In this document: positions 24,462-34,457 of the stretch, piece after piece
Numbering within the stretch: position 1 is the first letter of the stretch
How the letters are laid out: each line of letters opens with the position of its first letter
Assembly: GCA_946184295.1 (NCBI GenBank)
Contig: CAMHEZ010000022.1
Span: 1 to 37,138 of the forward strand
Origin: an uncultured Clostridia bacterium
GTDB lineage: Bacteria > Bacillota > Clostridia > Oscillospirales > Acutalibacteraceae
Reading direction: 5' to 3'
Length of the DNA: 37,138 nucleotides
Notes under the pieces: generated by a model
Database searches by the model: none
Told to the model about the DNA's origin: nothing
What the model saw: only the letters and a program-made list of their open reading frames with translations
Program-made: the position numbers and the translations under genes

Positions 24462-25823
24462 TTACGCCTCGTCCGCCAGCGCCGCCTGCATCATAATGGC
24501 ACATTCCAGACGCTTTTTCTCCATCTCGCAATAGATAGTGTACGGCTCCAGAATATCGCCGTTTTTCTCGAAGTTGCCGGCGTTGCAGCCGCCGCTGCAA
24601 TAGAACCGCGCCCAGCAGTCGCGGCACTTACGCTTATTATAGACGGTGGTCTTGGCAAAGCGCTTCTTCATTTCCAGATCGAAGGTGCCGTCATTGAGAT
24701 TGCCCATCTTCCAGTCGTCGTTGCCCACGAACTGATGACAGGGGAAAATATCCCCCTGCGGCGTGACCGCCACATATTCATTGCCGCAGCTGCACCCGCG
24801 CAGACGACGAATGGCGCACGGACCTTGGTTAAGATCAATCATAAAGTGGAAGAAGTTGATCTTCTCCCCCGCCTTCTTCATATCGATGAGCTTCTTTGCC
24901 AGCACTTCGTATTCCTCAAAGATACGGGGCAGATCCTCCTCCTGAATGGAGAAATCGAGCTTGGGGTCGGAGACAACCGGCTCCTCAGAAAGCTGATCGA
25001 AGCCCTGCTCGTAAAGATACAGAATGTCGTTGGTAAAATCAAGGTTGTAGCGCGTATAAGTGGCACGGGCATAGTAATCCTTGTCGCCGCGCTGTGCGAC
25101 CAGCTTCTGGAATTTAGGCAGAATGCGGTCGTGACAGCCCTTGCCGCCCCAGTCCAGACGCAGACGGTCATTGACCTCTTTGCGACCGTCGATGGAAAGC
25201 ACGCAGTTGTGCATTTCGCGGTTGATGAAGTCGATCTTTTCGTCATCGAGCAGCAAGCCGTTGGTGGTAATGGTGAAGCGGAAATTCTTGCCACACTCTT
25301 TTTCCCTGCTGCGGGCATATGCCACGGTCTTTTTGACTACCTCATAATTCATCAGCGGCTCGCCGCCGAAGAAATCCACTTCCAGATTGCGGCGGCCGAC
25401 GGATTTGTCAATGAGGAAGTCGATGGCCTTACGGGCGATTTCCTCGCTCATCAGACAGCGTTCCCCGCCAAAGCCGCCCTTGCTCGCAAAGCAGTATTCA
25501 CACGCCAGATTGCAGTCATGGCTGATATTCAGGCACATCGACTTGACGGAAGCGTTAATCATCATGTCCGCAAACTGCTCATAATCGTCCGCCGCGTGAA
25601 GCTGACCCATGTCATAGGCCTCATACAATTCGGCATATGCCGCGTCGATTTCCTCGCGGCTGTATTCCGGCAGCGCGTCATAGGCTTCGGCCGACACCTT
25701 GTCAGTCATCTGCTCCGACGTGAAATCCACCAGCCGATAAATCAAGTCGTCCACGACATGCACCGCGCCGCTGTAAACGTCCAAAATAATATTGTAGCCG
25801 TTCAGGCTGTACTTATGTATCAT
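24462..25823 (-). CDS. scfB: SCIFF-peptide radical SAM maturase (thioether-forming, SPASM)
   Basis: Radical SAM enzyme that forms Cys-to-alpha-carbon thioether crosslinks in the SCIFF peptide encoded just upstream. From the M-I-H-K-Y start it has 453 residues, typical for the family; the 90-bp longer frame begins inside a hairpin and is rejected. An N-terminal peptide-recognition-like region (about 1-90) is followed by the AdoMet cluster motif CNLACEYC (Cys104, 108, 111), FFGGEPL, TNGLLL and a SPASM region binding auxiliary [4Fe-4S] clusters (Cys336, 344, 346, 362, 400, 403, 409, 413, 432). The SD is weak (AAAGG 15 nt away), so output may be lower than that of the peptide. Confidence 0.95.
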   Translation of the reverse strand: MIHKYSLNGYNIILDVYSGAVHVVDDLIYRLVDFTSEQMTDKVSAEAYDALPEYSREEIDAAYAELYEAYDMGQLHAADDYEQFADMMINASVKSMCLNISHDCNLACEYCFASKGGFGGERCLMSEEIARKAIDFLIDKSVGRRNLEVDFFGGEPLMNYEVVKKTVAYARSREKECGKNFRFTITTNGLLLDDEKIDFINREMHNCVLSIDGRKEVNDRLRLDWGGKGCHDRILPKFQKLVAQRGDKDYYARATYTRYNLDFTNDILYLYEQGFDQLSEEPVVSDPKLDFSIQEEDLPRIFEEYEVLAKKLIDMKKAGEKINFFHFMIDLNQGPCAIRRLRGCSCGNEYVAVTPQGDIFPCHQFVGNDDWKMGNLNDGTFDLEMKKRFAKTTVYNKRKCRDCWARFYCSGGCNAGNFEKNGDILEPYTIYCEMEKKRLECAIMMQAALADEA

Positions 25824-25862
25824 GACTTTTTCAATGATCCTTTCCATATAGACACTATGCGC

Positions 25863-25907
25863 CCAACAAAGCCGCCGGACAAGAAACCTGCCCGACGGCT
25901 TTGTTGG
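25863..25907 (-). promoter_or_regulatory. Stable intercistronic hairpin between scfA and scfB
   Basis: An 18-bp, nearly perfect stem pairs 25863-25880 with 25890-25907 around a short loop (two mismatches). No U-tract follows on the minus strand, so it is unlikely to be a simple terminator. Its position between peptide and maturase genes suits differential mRNA stability or processing that favours the peptide. Confidence 0.68.
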
Positions 25908-25931
25908 ATTCAATTTGCAAGTACAGTAAAA

Positions 25932-26072
25932 TTACTTCTCGCACTTCTGGTTGGCAACCGTGCAGGAAGTCTTGCAGGCAGACTGGCAGGAGGCCTGGCA
26001 TTCGCCGCAGCCGCCCTTGACAGCGCTCTCCTTGAGATTCGCCTTGTTGAGTGTCTTCATGTGCTTTTTCAT
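25932..26072 (-). CDS. scfA: SCIFF peptide precursor (six Cys in forty-five residues)
   Basis: A 46-residue ribosomally made peptide with exactly six cysteines at positions 22, 25, 29, 33, 37 and 44. The N-terminal leader begins M-K-K-H-M-K-T-L-N-K, and the core reads C-G-E-C-Q-A-S-C-Q-S-A-C-K-T-S-C, the SCIFF signature found across Clostridia. GGAGG stands 8 nt before the ATG. Its own consensus promoter lies upstream and the radical SAM maturase gene follows 108 bp downstream, separated by a hairpin. The mature product carries thioether bridges (known for the family); its biological role is not established. Confidence 0.95.
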   Translation of the reverse strand: MKKHMKTLNKANLKESAVKGGCGECQASCQSACKTSCTVANQKCEK

Positions 26073-26106
26073 GGAATTAACCTCCCATCATTTATCGGAT
26101 ACTTTT

Positions 26107-26135
26107 ATTATACCAAACCTTTTCAGATATTGCAA
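26107..26135 (-). promoter_or_regulatory. scfA promoter
   Basis: Minus-strand TTGCAA (26135-26130), 17-bp spacer, perfect TATAAT (26112-26107), 35 bp before the scfA ATG. It allows SCIFF expression independent of yajC. Confidence 0.78.
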
Positions 26136-26173
26136 CTGTTAATTGCCATAAAACAGGAAAACCGTCAATCATT

Positions 26174-26620
26174 CTATCTGGAGCGTCTTCTCGTATAGGC
26201 GCGGTTGGAACCGATCCAGCCGCCGCAGCCGCCCGCGAGCAGCAGACAGACCAGCTTTACCGCCATGACCAGGCTCAAAGGCGCCGCGCCTGTCGCCACA
26301 CCGATCAGCCACACAATCAGAAATACAATGCCCCCGATGGCCAGTCCGTACAGCAGCCCTCTGGCCTTCGCAACCGAACCGCAGAGGAATCCCCCCACAA
26401 AGCAGCCCAGCATCAGCGCGATCAGTGAAAGCGGCAAAATCGCGGAAGCGACAATCGCCTTCATCAGCACAAATACCAGCGCAAAGAGCATCACAAACAG
26501 AAAGGCCACCGCTGCCGCCGCTACCAGTCCCAGCGCAACCGGCTTAACGGCGCTGACCGCTCCCCCGCAGACCGACGAAGCGTTGCAGAATGTATTGTTT
26601 CTTCTTCTCGCACGAACCAT
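26174..26620 (-). CDS. TIGR04086-family membrane protein
   Basis: A 148-residue integral membrane protein with four predicted helices (about 24-50, 54-75, 84-103, 111-135), basic at both ends. The start at the second Met (M-V-R-A-R-R-R) is supported by GGGAGG 7 nt upstream; the first Met, 21 bp earlier, lacks an SD. A TIGR04086 membrane protein beside yajC and scfA is a recurrent clostridial arrangement, and that context is the main reason for the family call. Function is unknown. Confidence 0.82.
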   Translation of the reverse strand: MVRARRRNNTFCNASSVCGGAVSAVKPVALGLVAAAAVAFLFVMLFALVFVLMKAIVASAILPLSLIALMLGCFVGGFLCGSVAKARGLLYGLAIGGIVFLIVWLIGVATGAAPLSLVMAVKLVCLLLAGGCGGWIGSNRAYTRRRSR

Positions 26621-26699
26621 AAAAAAATCCTCCCAAAGCATTCGCTCTCATTTGTTACATGAATACGCAAATGCCCGGGAGAATATGACTATAGGCGAA

Positions 26700-27077
26700 T
26701 TACTTCTTGAGAAAACTGAAGAAACTCTTCTTTTCGCCGTCGTCCTTCTTGTCGTCGGTCTTGGCGGCGGCGCGGCGGGTCTCGTTGCTGCCGATAGCCC
26801 ACTTCTTGATCTTCATCTTGTTGCGGTCGGCGCCGGTCTCGATGACAAGTTCATCGTCCTTCACGCTGACAACGCGGCCGATAATGCCGCCGATTGTCAC
26901 GATGGTGTCGCCTACCTCAAGATTGTTTCTCATCTCCTCTTCCTTCTTCTTCTGCTTGGACTGGGGTCTGATGAGAATGAAATAGAACACGGCGATAATC
27001 AAGCCATAGACAATCATCATCATCCACATGCTGCCGGATTCTCCGCCCTGCGTAAATGCAAAGCCTGCTGGTGTCAT
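26700..27077 (-). CDS. yajC: Preprotein translocase subunit YajC
   Basis: Accessory component of the Sec translocon (SecDF-YajC). The 125-residue protein has one membrane helix (about 18-37, W-M-M-M-I-V-Y-G) followed by FILIRPQSKQKKK and the cytoplasmic beta domain LEVGDTIVTIGGIIGRV, the family hallmark. A Lys-rich tail ends FFSFLKK. GGGAGG is 9 nt before the ATG. secD/secF are not in the window. It leads yajC-TIGR04086, with the SCIFF genes next. Confidence 0.95.
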   Translation of the reverse strand: MTPAGFAFTQGGESGSMWMMMIVYGLIIAVFYFILIRPQSKQKKKEEEMRNNLEVGDTIVTIGGIIGRVVSVKDDELVIETGADRNKMKIKKWAIGSNETRRAAAKTDDKKDDGEKKSFFSFLKK

Positions 27078-27109
27078 AGGTATAACCTCCCATTAGAAAA
27101 ATTTACTCT

Positions 27110-27138
27110 ATTATAACAGGTATCGGACAAAAGTGCAA
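27110..27138 (-). promoter_or_regulatory. yajC promoter
   Basis: Minus-strand TTGCAC (27138-27133), 17-bp spacer, TATAAT (27115-27110), about 33 bp upstream of the yajC ATG. Confidence 0.78.
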
Positions 27139-27159
27139 GAGAAATTTTGAGAAACGCAG

Positions 27160-27206
27160 CCTTTACAAAAAAGAACTGCCCCACTTGCTTCTATGTGCGG
27201 CAGTCC
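27160..27206 (-). terminator. Terminator of the frameshifted hydrolase gene
   Basis: Stem GGACTGCCGCAC (27206-27195) with GTGGGGCAGTTC (27184-27173), followed on the minus strand by six U residues. It isolates yajC and its promoter from read-through. Confidence 0.88.
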
Positions 27207-27217
27207 TCAAAGCCTGT

Positions 27218-28179
27218 TCAGTGATTTTCGATCCATTCAACCATAATAGGAATATCCTCGTCATGAAAACCGTGAACATCATCCTCATGGGGAATAAATG
27301 TGCAGTCCGTGCTGTCCTTCAGCTTGTCGTAGATGGCTTGCGCCTGTGTTTGAAAATTGGCCCGTTTGTCTCCTTTGCTGTGAATGAGCAGCACCGGAAT
27401 TGTCATCTCATCAGCCCAATAGACCGCTGAACGTCTCTCGTATTCCTCGGGCAGTTCTTCGGGGGTGCCGCCAATACATCTGACAAGAGTCTCTTTCATT
27501 CCATCCTCGCGTTCATCGAAAGCCGCAAACAGATCGCTGAGGCCCGAACAGACGATGATTTTCTTGACCCTTTTGTCCCGGCGGGCTGTCATATAGGTCA
27601 TCATTCCGCCTCTCGATTCACCTTCCACACAAAGATCGTCAATATCGGCAAATGCAAACACCTGATCGCAGAAGTCAATCAGCCTGATTACATCATCCAG
27701 GTCGTCGCCGCCGAACTGGTCGGTTCCTTCCGTGCCGTTGCCGCCTCTGTGTTCACAGCCGATGACAACGCGATTGGTGACGGCGCATCGCATAGCAGTA
27801 TCACTTTTATCCAAATAGCCGAGATTGCTGTTTCCTCCATTACAAAACACCATACATTGACAGGGTTTCCGCGTTTCGATACACGACACCGGTATGGAGA
27901 TAAAACCCTTGATTTTGTATTTTTTCTCCATGTCCGAAAGAAAAATGAATCGGTAGGTTTCGCATTTTGCATCGAGCGGCTCGCTGACCGCAACCTTTTG
28001 GATGTCAATGATCTCGTCGCTCAGATAATCGGCAAAGTTGAACCGTCCTTCTCCACCGCAGAGGAAGTGCTGCTTTCCTGCGACACGAAACGATTGTCAT
28101 GCCCCGAACCGCCGCCGACACAGCCGGCCGAGGACAGTACAATCGCAGCCGAAAGCCCCATTACCAAGATTTTTTTCAT
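27218..28179 (-). pseudogene. Lipoprotein alpha/beta-hydrolase, interrupted by a frameshift
   Basis: Two reading frames together make one exported hydrolase. The first (28179 to 28021; GGGAGAG SD) encodes 52 residues: a lipoprotein signal with lipobox LSSAGC (Cys20) and a Ser-rich linker, then a stop. The second frame carries F-N-F-A-D-Y-L-S-D-E onward through the complete hydrolase domain to 27218: GESRGG nucleophile elbow, an acidic residue in HSKGDKR and a late HGFHDE His. Restoring one base near 28041 (within GGTTCAAC) would join them smoothly. The domain alone could start at an internal ATG (27931, 237 residues) but would lack export. It may be a real mutation or a sequencing error. Confidence 0.78.
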
Positions 28180-28312
28180 TTGATATTCTCTCCCTACTTG
28201 TTTTCTCTTCTATATCATAGCAGCCTTATCTGAAGATGGTATGAAGAAATCGGCGATCCTTCAAAATTTTTTTATGAAACATCATCTTTGCAAGGGCTCT
28301 AATGTTTTCCGG

Positions 28313-31079
<2,767 letters not shown>

Positions 31080-31094
31080 GATTGATTCCCCTCG

Positions 31095-31637
31095 TTACTT
31101 TCTGAATGCCTCTCTATACACCGTCGCGCTGACATAAGGCTTCATGGCATCGAGCAGCTTCTGATTCGGGGTAAAGAACAGCACTGTATTGCGGCCGCTT
31201 GCGTCGTCCTTAAAGAAGGCATACAACGTATTCTCATCAGCCTTGTCCGCCGAATAGTCCCACACCTGCACGCTGCCCAGCTTGGCCACGGTTTCCGCAT
31301 CGTACTTGCCAAGCTTCTCAATGGCTTTGACGTCAATCTCAGCCAGATTCTTACGGCTGCTCTTGGTGAGAATTTTGTCTACCGTCAATTCCCCGTTGAC
31401 AAACGTATACTCGTATTCCACAAACAGCATACGGCGCACCAGAAATACGGTCAACGCAATACCGCCCAGAAAGAAAAGAGAAGCCATCATTCCCACAGCC
31501 GGGTCCGCGATGCCGCCAATGACATATAAAAAGAAGGACAGCAGAATACCCCCCACCGTCACACCGGCGATCGTCAGTATCCGCATCGGCGTCAGTTTTC
31601 TTTGAACAAGCTGTTCACATACGATATCGCTAATCAT
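31095..31637 (-). CDS. DUF6106-like membrane protein
   Basis: A 180-residue protein with two membrane helices (about 20-42 and 49-67) and a cytoplasmic beta-rich C-terminal half beginning E-Y-E-Y-T-F-V-N-G-E-L-T-V-D-K-I, a pattern seen in the DUF6106 group. Function unknown. The M-I-S-D-I-V start is chosen because a consensus promoter lies within the 150-bp N-terminal extension of the longer frame, and GGAG stands 11 nt before this ATG. It is immediately upstream of nnr, probably in one operon. Confidence 0.75.
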   Translation of the reverse strand: MISDIVCEQLVQRKLTPMRILTIAGVTVGGILLSFFLYVIGGIADPAVGMMASLFFLGGIALTVFLVRRMLFVEYEYTFVNGELTVDKILTKSSRKNLAEIDVKAIEKLGKYDAETVAKLGSVQVWDYSADKADENTLYAFFKDDASGRNTVLFFTPNQKLLDAMKPYVSATVYREAFRK

Positions 31638-31686
31638 TGCTGCAACATCTCCATTGATAAAATTGTGAATTTCAAGATTCTCAACC

Positions 31687-31715
31687 ATTATAACATATCT
31701 TCCCCGTGAACACAA
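31687..31715 (-). promoter_or_regulatory. Promoter of the DUF6106-like gene and nnr
   Basis: Minus-strand TTGTGT (31715-31710), 17-bp spacer, perfect TATAAT (31692-31687), 50 bp before the assigned start. The rest of 31716-31920 holds only AT-rich sequence with a CCACG/CGTGG inverted pair near 31833-31854 and no clear gene. Confidence 0.72.
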
Positions 31716-31923
31716 TAGTTTTTTTGCTTTTTTCGCCATCTTTCCCCTTTTCGACGCATCTCCTTCGCTATATGAATTATTCAACATATTTTTTCATTTT
31801 GTTCATAATATGATAGGATTATCCTGCCCCACGTTGGTGTATAATGATAGCGTGGTATATCAAATATGGAGTATTGCGGAATATCGGTTTTTCTAACATT
31901 TTCGATTTTTTGTTAATTTCATC

Positions 31924-31952
31924 TTGATTACTGCGGGGAATTGATGTAAAAT
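31924..31952 (+). promoter_or_regulatory. ireB promoter
   Basis: TTGATT (31924-31929), 17-bp spacer, TAAAAT (31947-31952), 27 bp before the ireB ATG. Confidence 0.65.
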
Positions 31953-31978
31953 AATGGTAATATGGAGGTGCTTATTTT

Positions 31979-32221
31979 ATGGATGAAACAATGACTTTCT
32001 CGATTGAACAGGATCACGAAGAGGAAATGAAGACTCTTGTAAAAATCGTGTATGACGCGCTCAAGGAAAAGGGCTATAACCCTGTCAATCAGCTCGTGGG
32101 CTACATTCTCTCGGAGGATCCCACCTACATCACGACGCACAACAACGCACGCAGTATTATCCGCAAAATCGACCGTGACGACCTGCTCGCCGAACTGGTC
32201 AAAAATTATGTGACGGATTAG
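31979..32221 (+). CDS. ireB: IreB family regulatory phosphoprotein (UPF0297)
   Basis: Small 80-residue protein of the DUF965/UPF0297 family. The Enterococcus homologue IreB is a substrate of the PASTA kinase IreK and influences cephalosporin tolerance. Conserved features: M-T-F-S near the N-terminus with phosphorylatable Thr, [28 protein letters not shown], and [20 protein letters not shown] is well placed before the ATG. In Firmicutes this gene usually precedes ruvX (yqgF) and yrzB; neither follows here, so it stands alone before the tyrS leader. Confidence 0.96.
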   Translation: MDETMTFSIEQDHEEEMKTLVKIVYDALKEKGYNPVNQLVGYILSEDPTYITTHNNARSIIRKIDRDDLLAELVKNYVTD

Positions 32222-32239
32222 TTACTCAGTGGCCGGTGA

Positions 32240-32292
32240 TTCGTTGTCAGTTCAACGAAACATATTTCTTTCGTTTAAAATGAACAACGAAA
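32240..32292 (+). repeat. Alternating TTCGTTG / CAACGAA arms upstream of the tyrS leader
   Basis: Four alternating arms occur: TTCGTTG (32240-32246), CAACGAAA (32253-32260), TTTCGTT (32269-32275) and CAACGAAA (32285-32292). Neighbouring arms can form mutually exclusive hairpins. The cluster lies between the ireB stop and the tyrS -35 box, so it could end the ireB message or be a protein-binding site. No long T-tract follows. Confidence 0.5.
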
Positions 32293-32297
32293 AACAC

Positions 32298-32326
32298 TTG
32301 ACATTCTGTTAAAAATGTGTTTTAAT
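32298..32326 (+). promoter_or_regulatory. tyrS promoter
   Basis: Perfect TTGACA (32298-32303), 17-bp spacer and TTTAAT (32321-32326), placed just upstream of the T-box leader. Confidence 0.68.
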
Positions 32327-32334
32327 AATGCCTG

Positions 32335-32662
32335 TCAAAAGCAATGAAGCGAAGAAGTAGCCGTTTTCGGGTCGAAAAATGACCCTCGGCAAGCCACAGA
32401 GAGCCGCCGTTGGGTGCAAGGCGGTGCTGTCGGACGGTGAAATACATCGCGGAGCCGCCGTGCGGAAAGCCGATGTTACGACGTCAGCGAGTAGGCGCGG
32501 ACGTGGGCGCACGTTACAGCGCAGGGTGATATCGCTTTTTTGGCTTGTCACTCGCTAAGGCTCACACTGTGAGGTGCGGGCAAATTGAGGTGGTAACACG
32601 GATTTTTCGTCTGCGATCGGAAATTTTCGTCCTCTGTCAATTCAACTGGCAGAGGACTTTTT
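32335..32662 (+). promoter_or_regulatory. Tyrosine T-box riboswitch leader
   Basis: A structured leader of about 330 nt before tyrS. Stem I carries the specifier loop GAAATACATCG with the tyrosine codon TAC at 32443-32445. The antiterminator shows GAGG (32587-32590), the tRNA-binding bulge TGGTAAC (32591-32597), and ACG (32598-32600), pairing with CGT-CCTC at 32628-32634. The competing terminator is GTCCTCTG (32629-32636) with CAGAGGAC (32650-32657) plus a T tract. The TGGT of the bulge can pair with the ACCA end of uncharged tRNA-Tyr. The bulge reads TGGTAAC instead of the usual TGGNACC. It activates tyrS when tyrosyl-tRNA is scarce. Confidence 0.92.
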
Positions 32663-32724
32663 CTTTTCCACTCAAAAAGCGCTCTGCAAATTAACCATTC
32701 TATGATTGAAGGAGATATTGGAAC

Positions 32725-33951
32725 ATGCAAATCTATGAAGAACTGGTCGCCCGCGGCCTTATCGCGCAGGTGACCAACGAGGAAGAAATCAAGAACCTCA
32801 TCAACAACGGCAAGGCGACCTTTTACATCGGCTTCGATCCGACGGCGGATTCGCTGCACGTCGGTCACTTTATGGCGCTCTGCCTGATGAAGCGTCTGCA
32901 AATGGCGGGCAACAAGCCTATCGCGCTGGTCGGCGGCGGCACGGGCATGATCGGCGACCCCTCCGGCAGAAGCGACCTGCGTCAGGTGCTGACGGTGGAA
33001 ACCATTCAGCACAATGTGGAGTGTTTCAAGAAGCAAATGAGCCGCTTCATCGACTTCGGCGAGGGCAAGGCGCTGCTCGTGGACAACAAGGACTGGCTGC
33101 TTGATCTGAATTACATTGAGCTGCTGCGCGAGGTGGGCGCCTGCTTCTCGGTCAACAACATGCTCCGCGCCGAATGCTACAAGCAGCGCATGGAGAAGGG
33201 TCTGAGCTTTCTGGAATTTAACTACATGATTATGCAGAGCTACGACTTCTACCATCTCTTCCAGGAGTACGGCTGCAATATGCAGTTCGGCGGCGACGAT
33301 CAGTGGTCCAACATGCTGGGCGGCACCGAACTCATTCGTCGCAAGCTGGGCAAGGACGCCCACGCCATGACCATCACCCTGCTGCTCAACTCCGAGGGCA
33401 AGAAGATGGGCAAGACCGCCAAGGGTGCTGTGTGGCTCGACCCCGAAAAGACCTCTCCCTATGAATTTTTCCAGTACTGGCGCAACGTGGACGACGCGGA
33501 CGTGCTGAAATGTATCAGAATGCTCACGTTCCTGCCGCTGGAGGAAATCGACAAGATGAACGACTGGGAAGGCAGTCAGCTCAACAAGGCCAAGGAAATT
33601 CTCGCCTATGAGCTGACCTCGCTGGTACACGGCAAGGACGAGGCAGACAAGGCGATGGCCGCCGCCAAGGCGATCTTCGTATCGGGCGGCGACAGCGAAA
33701 ACATGCCTTCCACCCAGCTGGAAGAAGCCGACTTCACCGACGGCGCGATTGGTGTGCTGAATCTCATGGTGCGCTGCGGACTCTGTAAATCCAACGGCGA
33801 GGCGCGTCGTCTGATCGAGCAGGGCGGCGTTTCCATCAACGACGCCAAAGTCACTGACACCAAGGCCGTCGTGACCGAAGCCGACTTCGGCGAAAAGGGC
33901 TATATCGTCATCAAAAAGGGCAAAAAGGTTTTCCACAAAGCAGTCAAATAA
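32725..33951 (+). CDS. tyrS: Tyrosyl-tRNA synthetase (TyrS)
   Basis: Class Ic aminoacyl-tRNA synthetase charging tRNA-Tyr. The 408-residue protein has an N-terminal Rossmann domain with the HIGH-type motif HVGH (45-48), GGTGMIGDPSGR, the tyrosine-binding GGDDQW segment and a KMSKS-type loop reading KMGKT (227-231). A C-terminal S4 RNA-binding domain (about 340-405; SNGEARRLIEQGGVSIND) is present. AAGGAG precedes the ATG. Expression is under the T-box leader. It is full length with no frameshift. Confidence 0.97.
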   Translation: MQIYEELVARGLIAQVTNEEEIKNLINNGKATFYIGFDPTADSLHVGHFMALCLMKRLQMAGNKPIALVGGGTGMIGDPSGRSDLRQVLTVETIQHNVECFKKQMSRFIDFGEGKALLVDNKDWLLDLNYIELLREVGACFSVNNMLRAECYKQRMEKGLSFLEFNYMIMQSYDFYHLFQEYGCNMQFGGDDQWSNMLGGTELIRRKLGKDAHAMTITLLLNSEGKKMGKTAKGAVWLDPEKTSPYEFFQYWRNVDDADVLKCIRMLTFLPLEEIDKMNDWEGSQLNKAKEILAYELTSLVHGKDEADKAMAAAKAIFVSGGDSENMPSTQLEEADFTDGAIGVLNLMVRCGLCKSNGEARRLIEQGGVSINDAKVTDTKAVVTEADFGEKGYIVIKKGKKVFHKAVK

Positions 33952-34046
33952 ACGGTTTAACACGTTCGCCTCCTTTCTCAATCGTGCAAATGAAAACCAG
34001 CACCAAATTGAATTTTACAAAATTACCAAAATTCAAGATTTGTTTA

Positions 34047-34075
34047 TTTACTTTCCTCTCATTTTGTGGTAGAAT
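34047..34075 (+). promoter_or_regulatory. Promoter of the 92-residue protein gene
   Basis: TTTACT (34047-34052), 17-bp spacer, TAGAAT (34070-34075), 40 bp before the ATG. Confidence 0.55.
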
Positions 34076-34115
34076 AATTTGTATTATTGAAAATCATTAA
34101 GGAGGCTGCCTATTT

Positions 34116-34394
34116 ATGGAAAACAAGTACCTTTCTTATAAAGGCCGTTCGCTGGTGCGCTGCGGCAATGAGATTTATTACGGCAACATGAGCGACAAGT
34201 ATATCATTCTGATTCGTGAAACCGCCACCAAAAAGGTCGGCCAGGTCGATGTGGGAACCAAATTCGACATCGAGCTGCTGTTGACCGACCCTGACATCAA
34301 GGGTAAAGGCAAAATTCGCCAAAGCATCCAGAGAGCCACTTTCACCGACGCACTCGAAATCGCTGAGGCATGGCTGATGCGTTTCAACGCGTAA
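34116..34394 (+). CDS. Small conserved hypothetical protein
   Basis: A 92-residue soluble protein of unknown function, beginning M-E-N-K-Y-L-S-Y-K-G-R-S-L-V-R-C-G. It shows a regular beta-rich first half and an amphipathic C-terminal helix (T-D-A-L-E-I-A-E-A-W-L). AAGGAGG lies upstream of the ATG, and the gene has its own promoter and a strong terminator, so it is a monocistronic unit. Proteins of this form seem familiar from Clostridia but I know no assigned role. Confidence 0.85.
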   Translation: MENKYLSYKGRSLVRCGNEIYYGNMSDKYIILIRETATKKVGQVDVGTKFDIELLLTDPDIKGKGKIRQSIQRATFTDALEIAEAWLMRFNA

Positions 34395-34415
34395 TTTCAC
34401 TAGGTTAATCAACAT

Positions 34416-34457
34416 AAAATCCCGACAGGTTTTCGCCGACCTGCCGGGATTTTCTTT
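34416..34457. terminator. Bidirectional terminator between the 92-residue gene and ybaK
   Basis: AAAATCCCGACAGGT (34416-34430) pairs with ACCTGCCGGGATTTT (34439-34453) with one mismatch, and has a T-run on both outer sides. The plus-strand T tract (TTTTCTTT) is the stronger one. It overlaps the end of ybaK on the opposite strand, which stops at 34456. Confidence 0.85.

Noticed and set aside
24384-26198. 604-codon plus-strand ORF
   Set aside because: Antisense shadow of the scfB/scfA region caused by GC-biased codon use; no SD and no recognisable domain, whereas the minus strand encodes a clear radical SAM enzyme.
31638-31787. N-terminal extension of the DUF6106-like protein
   Set aside because: A consensus promoter lies inside it and the family begins near the assigned Met.
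32548-33981. 477-codon minus-strand ORF
   Set aside because: Antisense to tyrS and part of its T-box leader; a chance SD-like AAAGGAGG near 33970 does not outweigh the intact TyrS.
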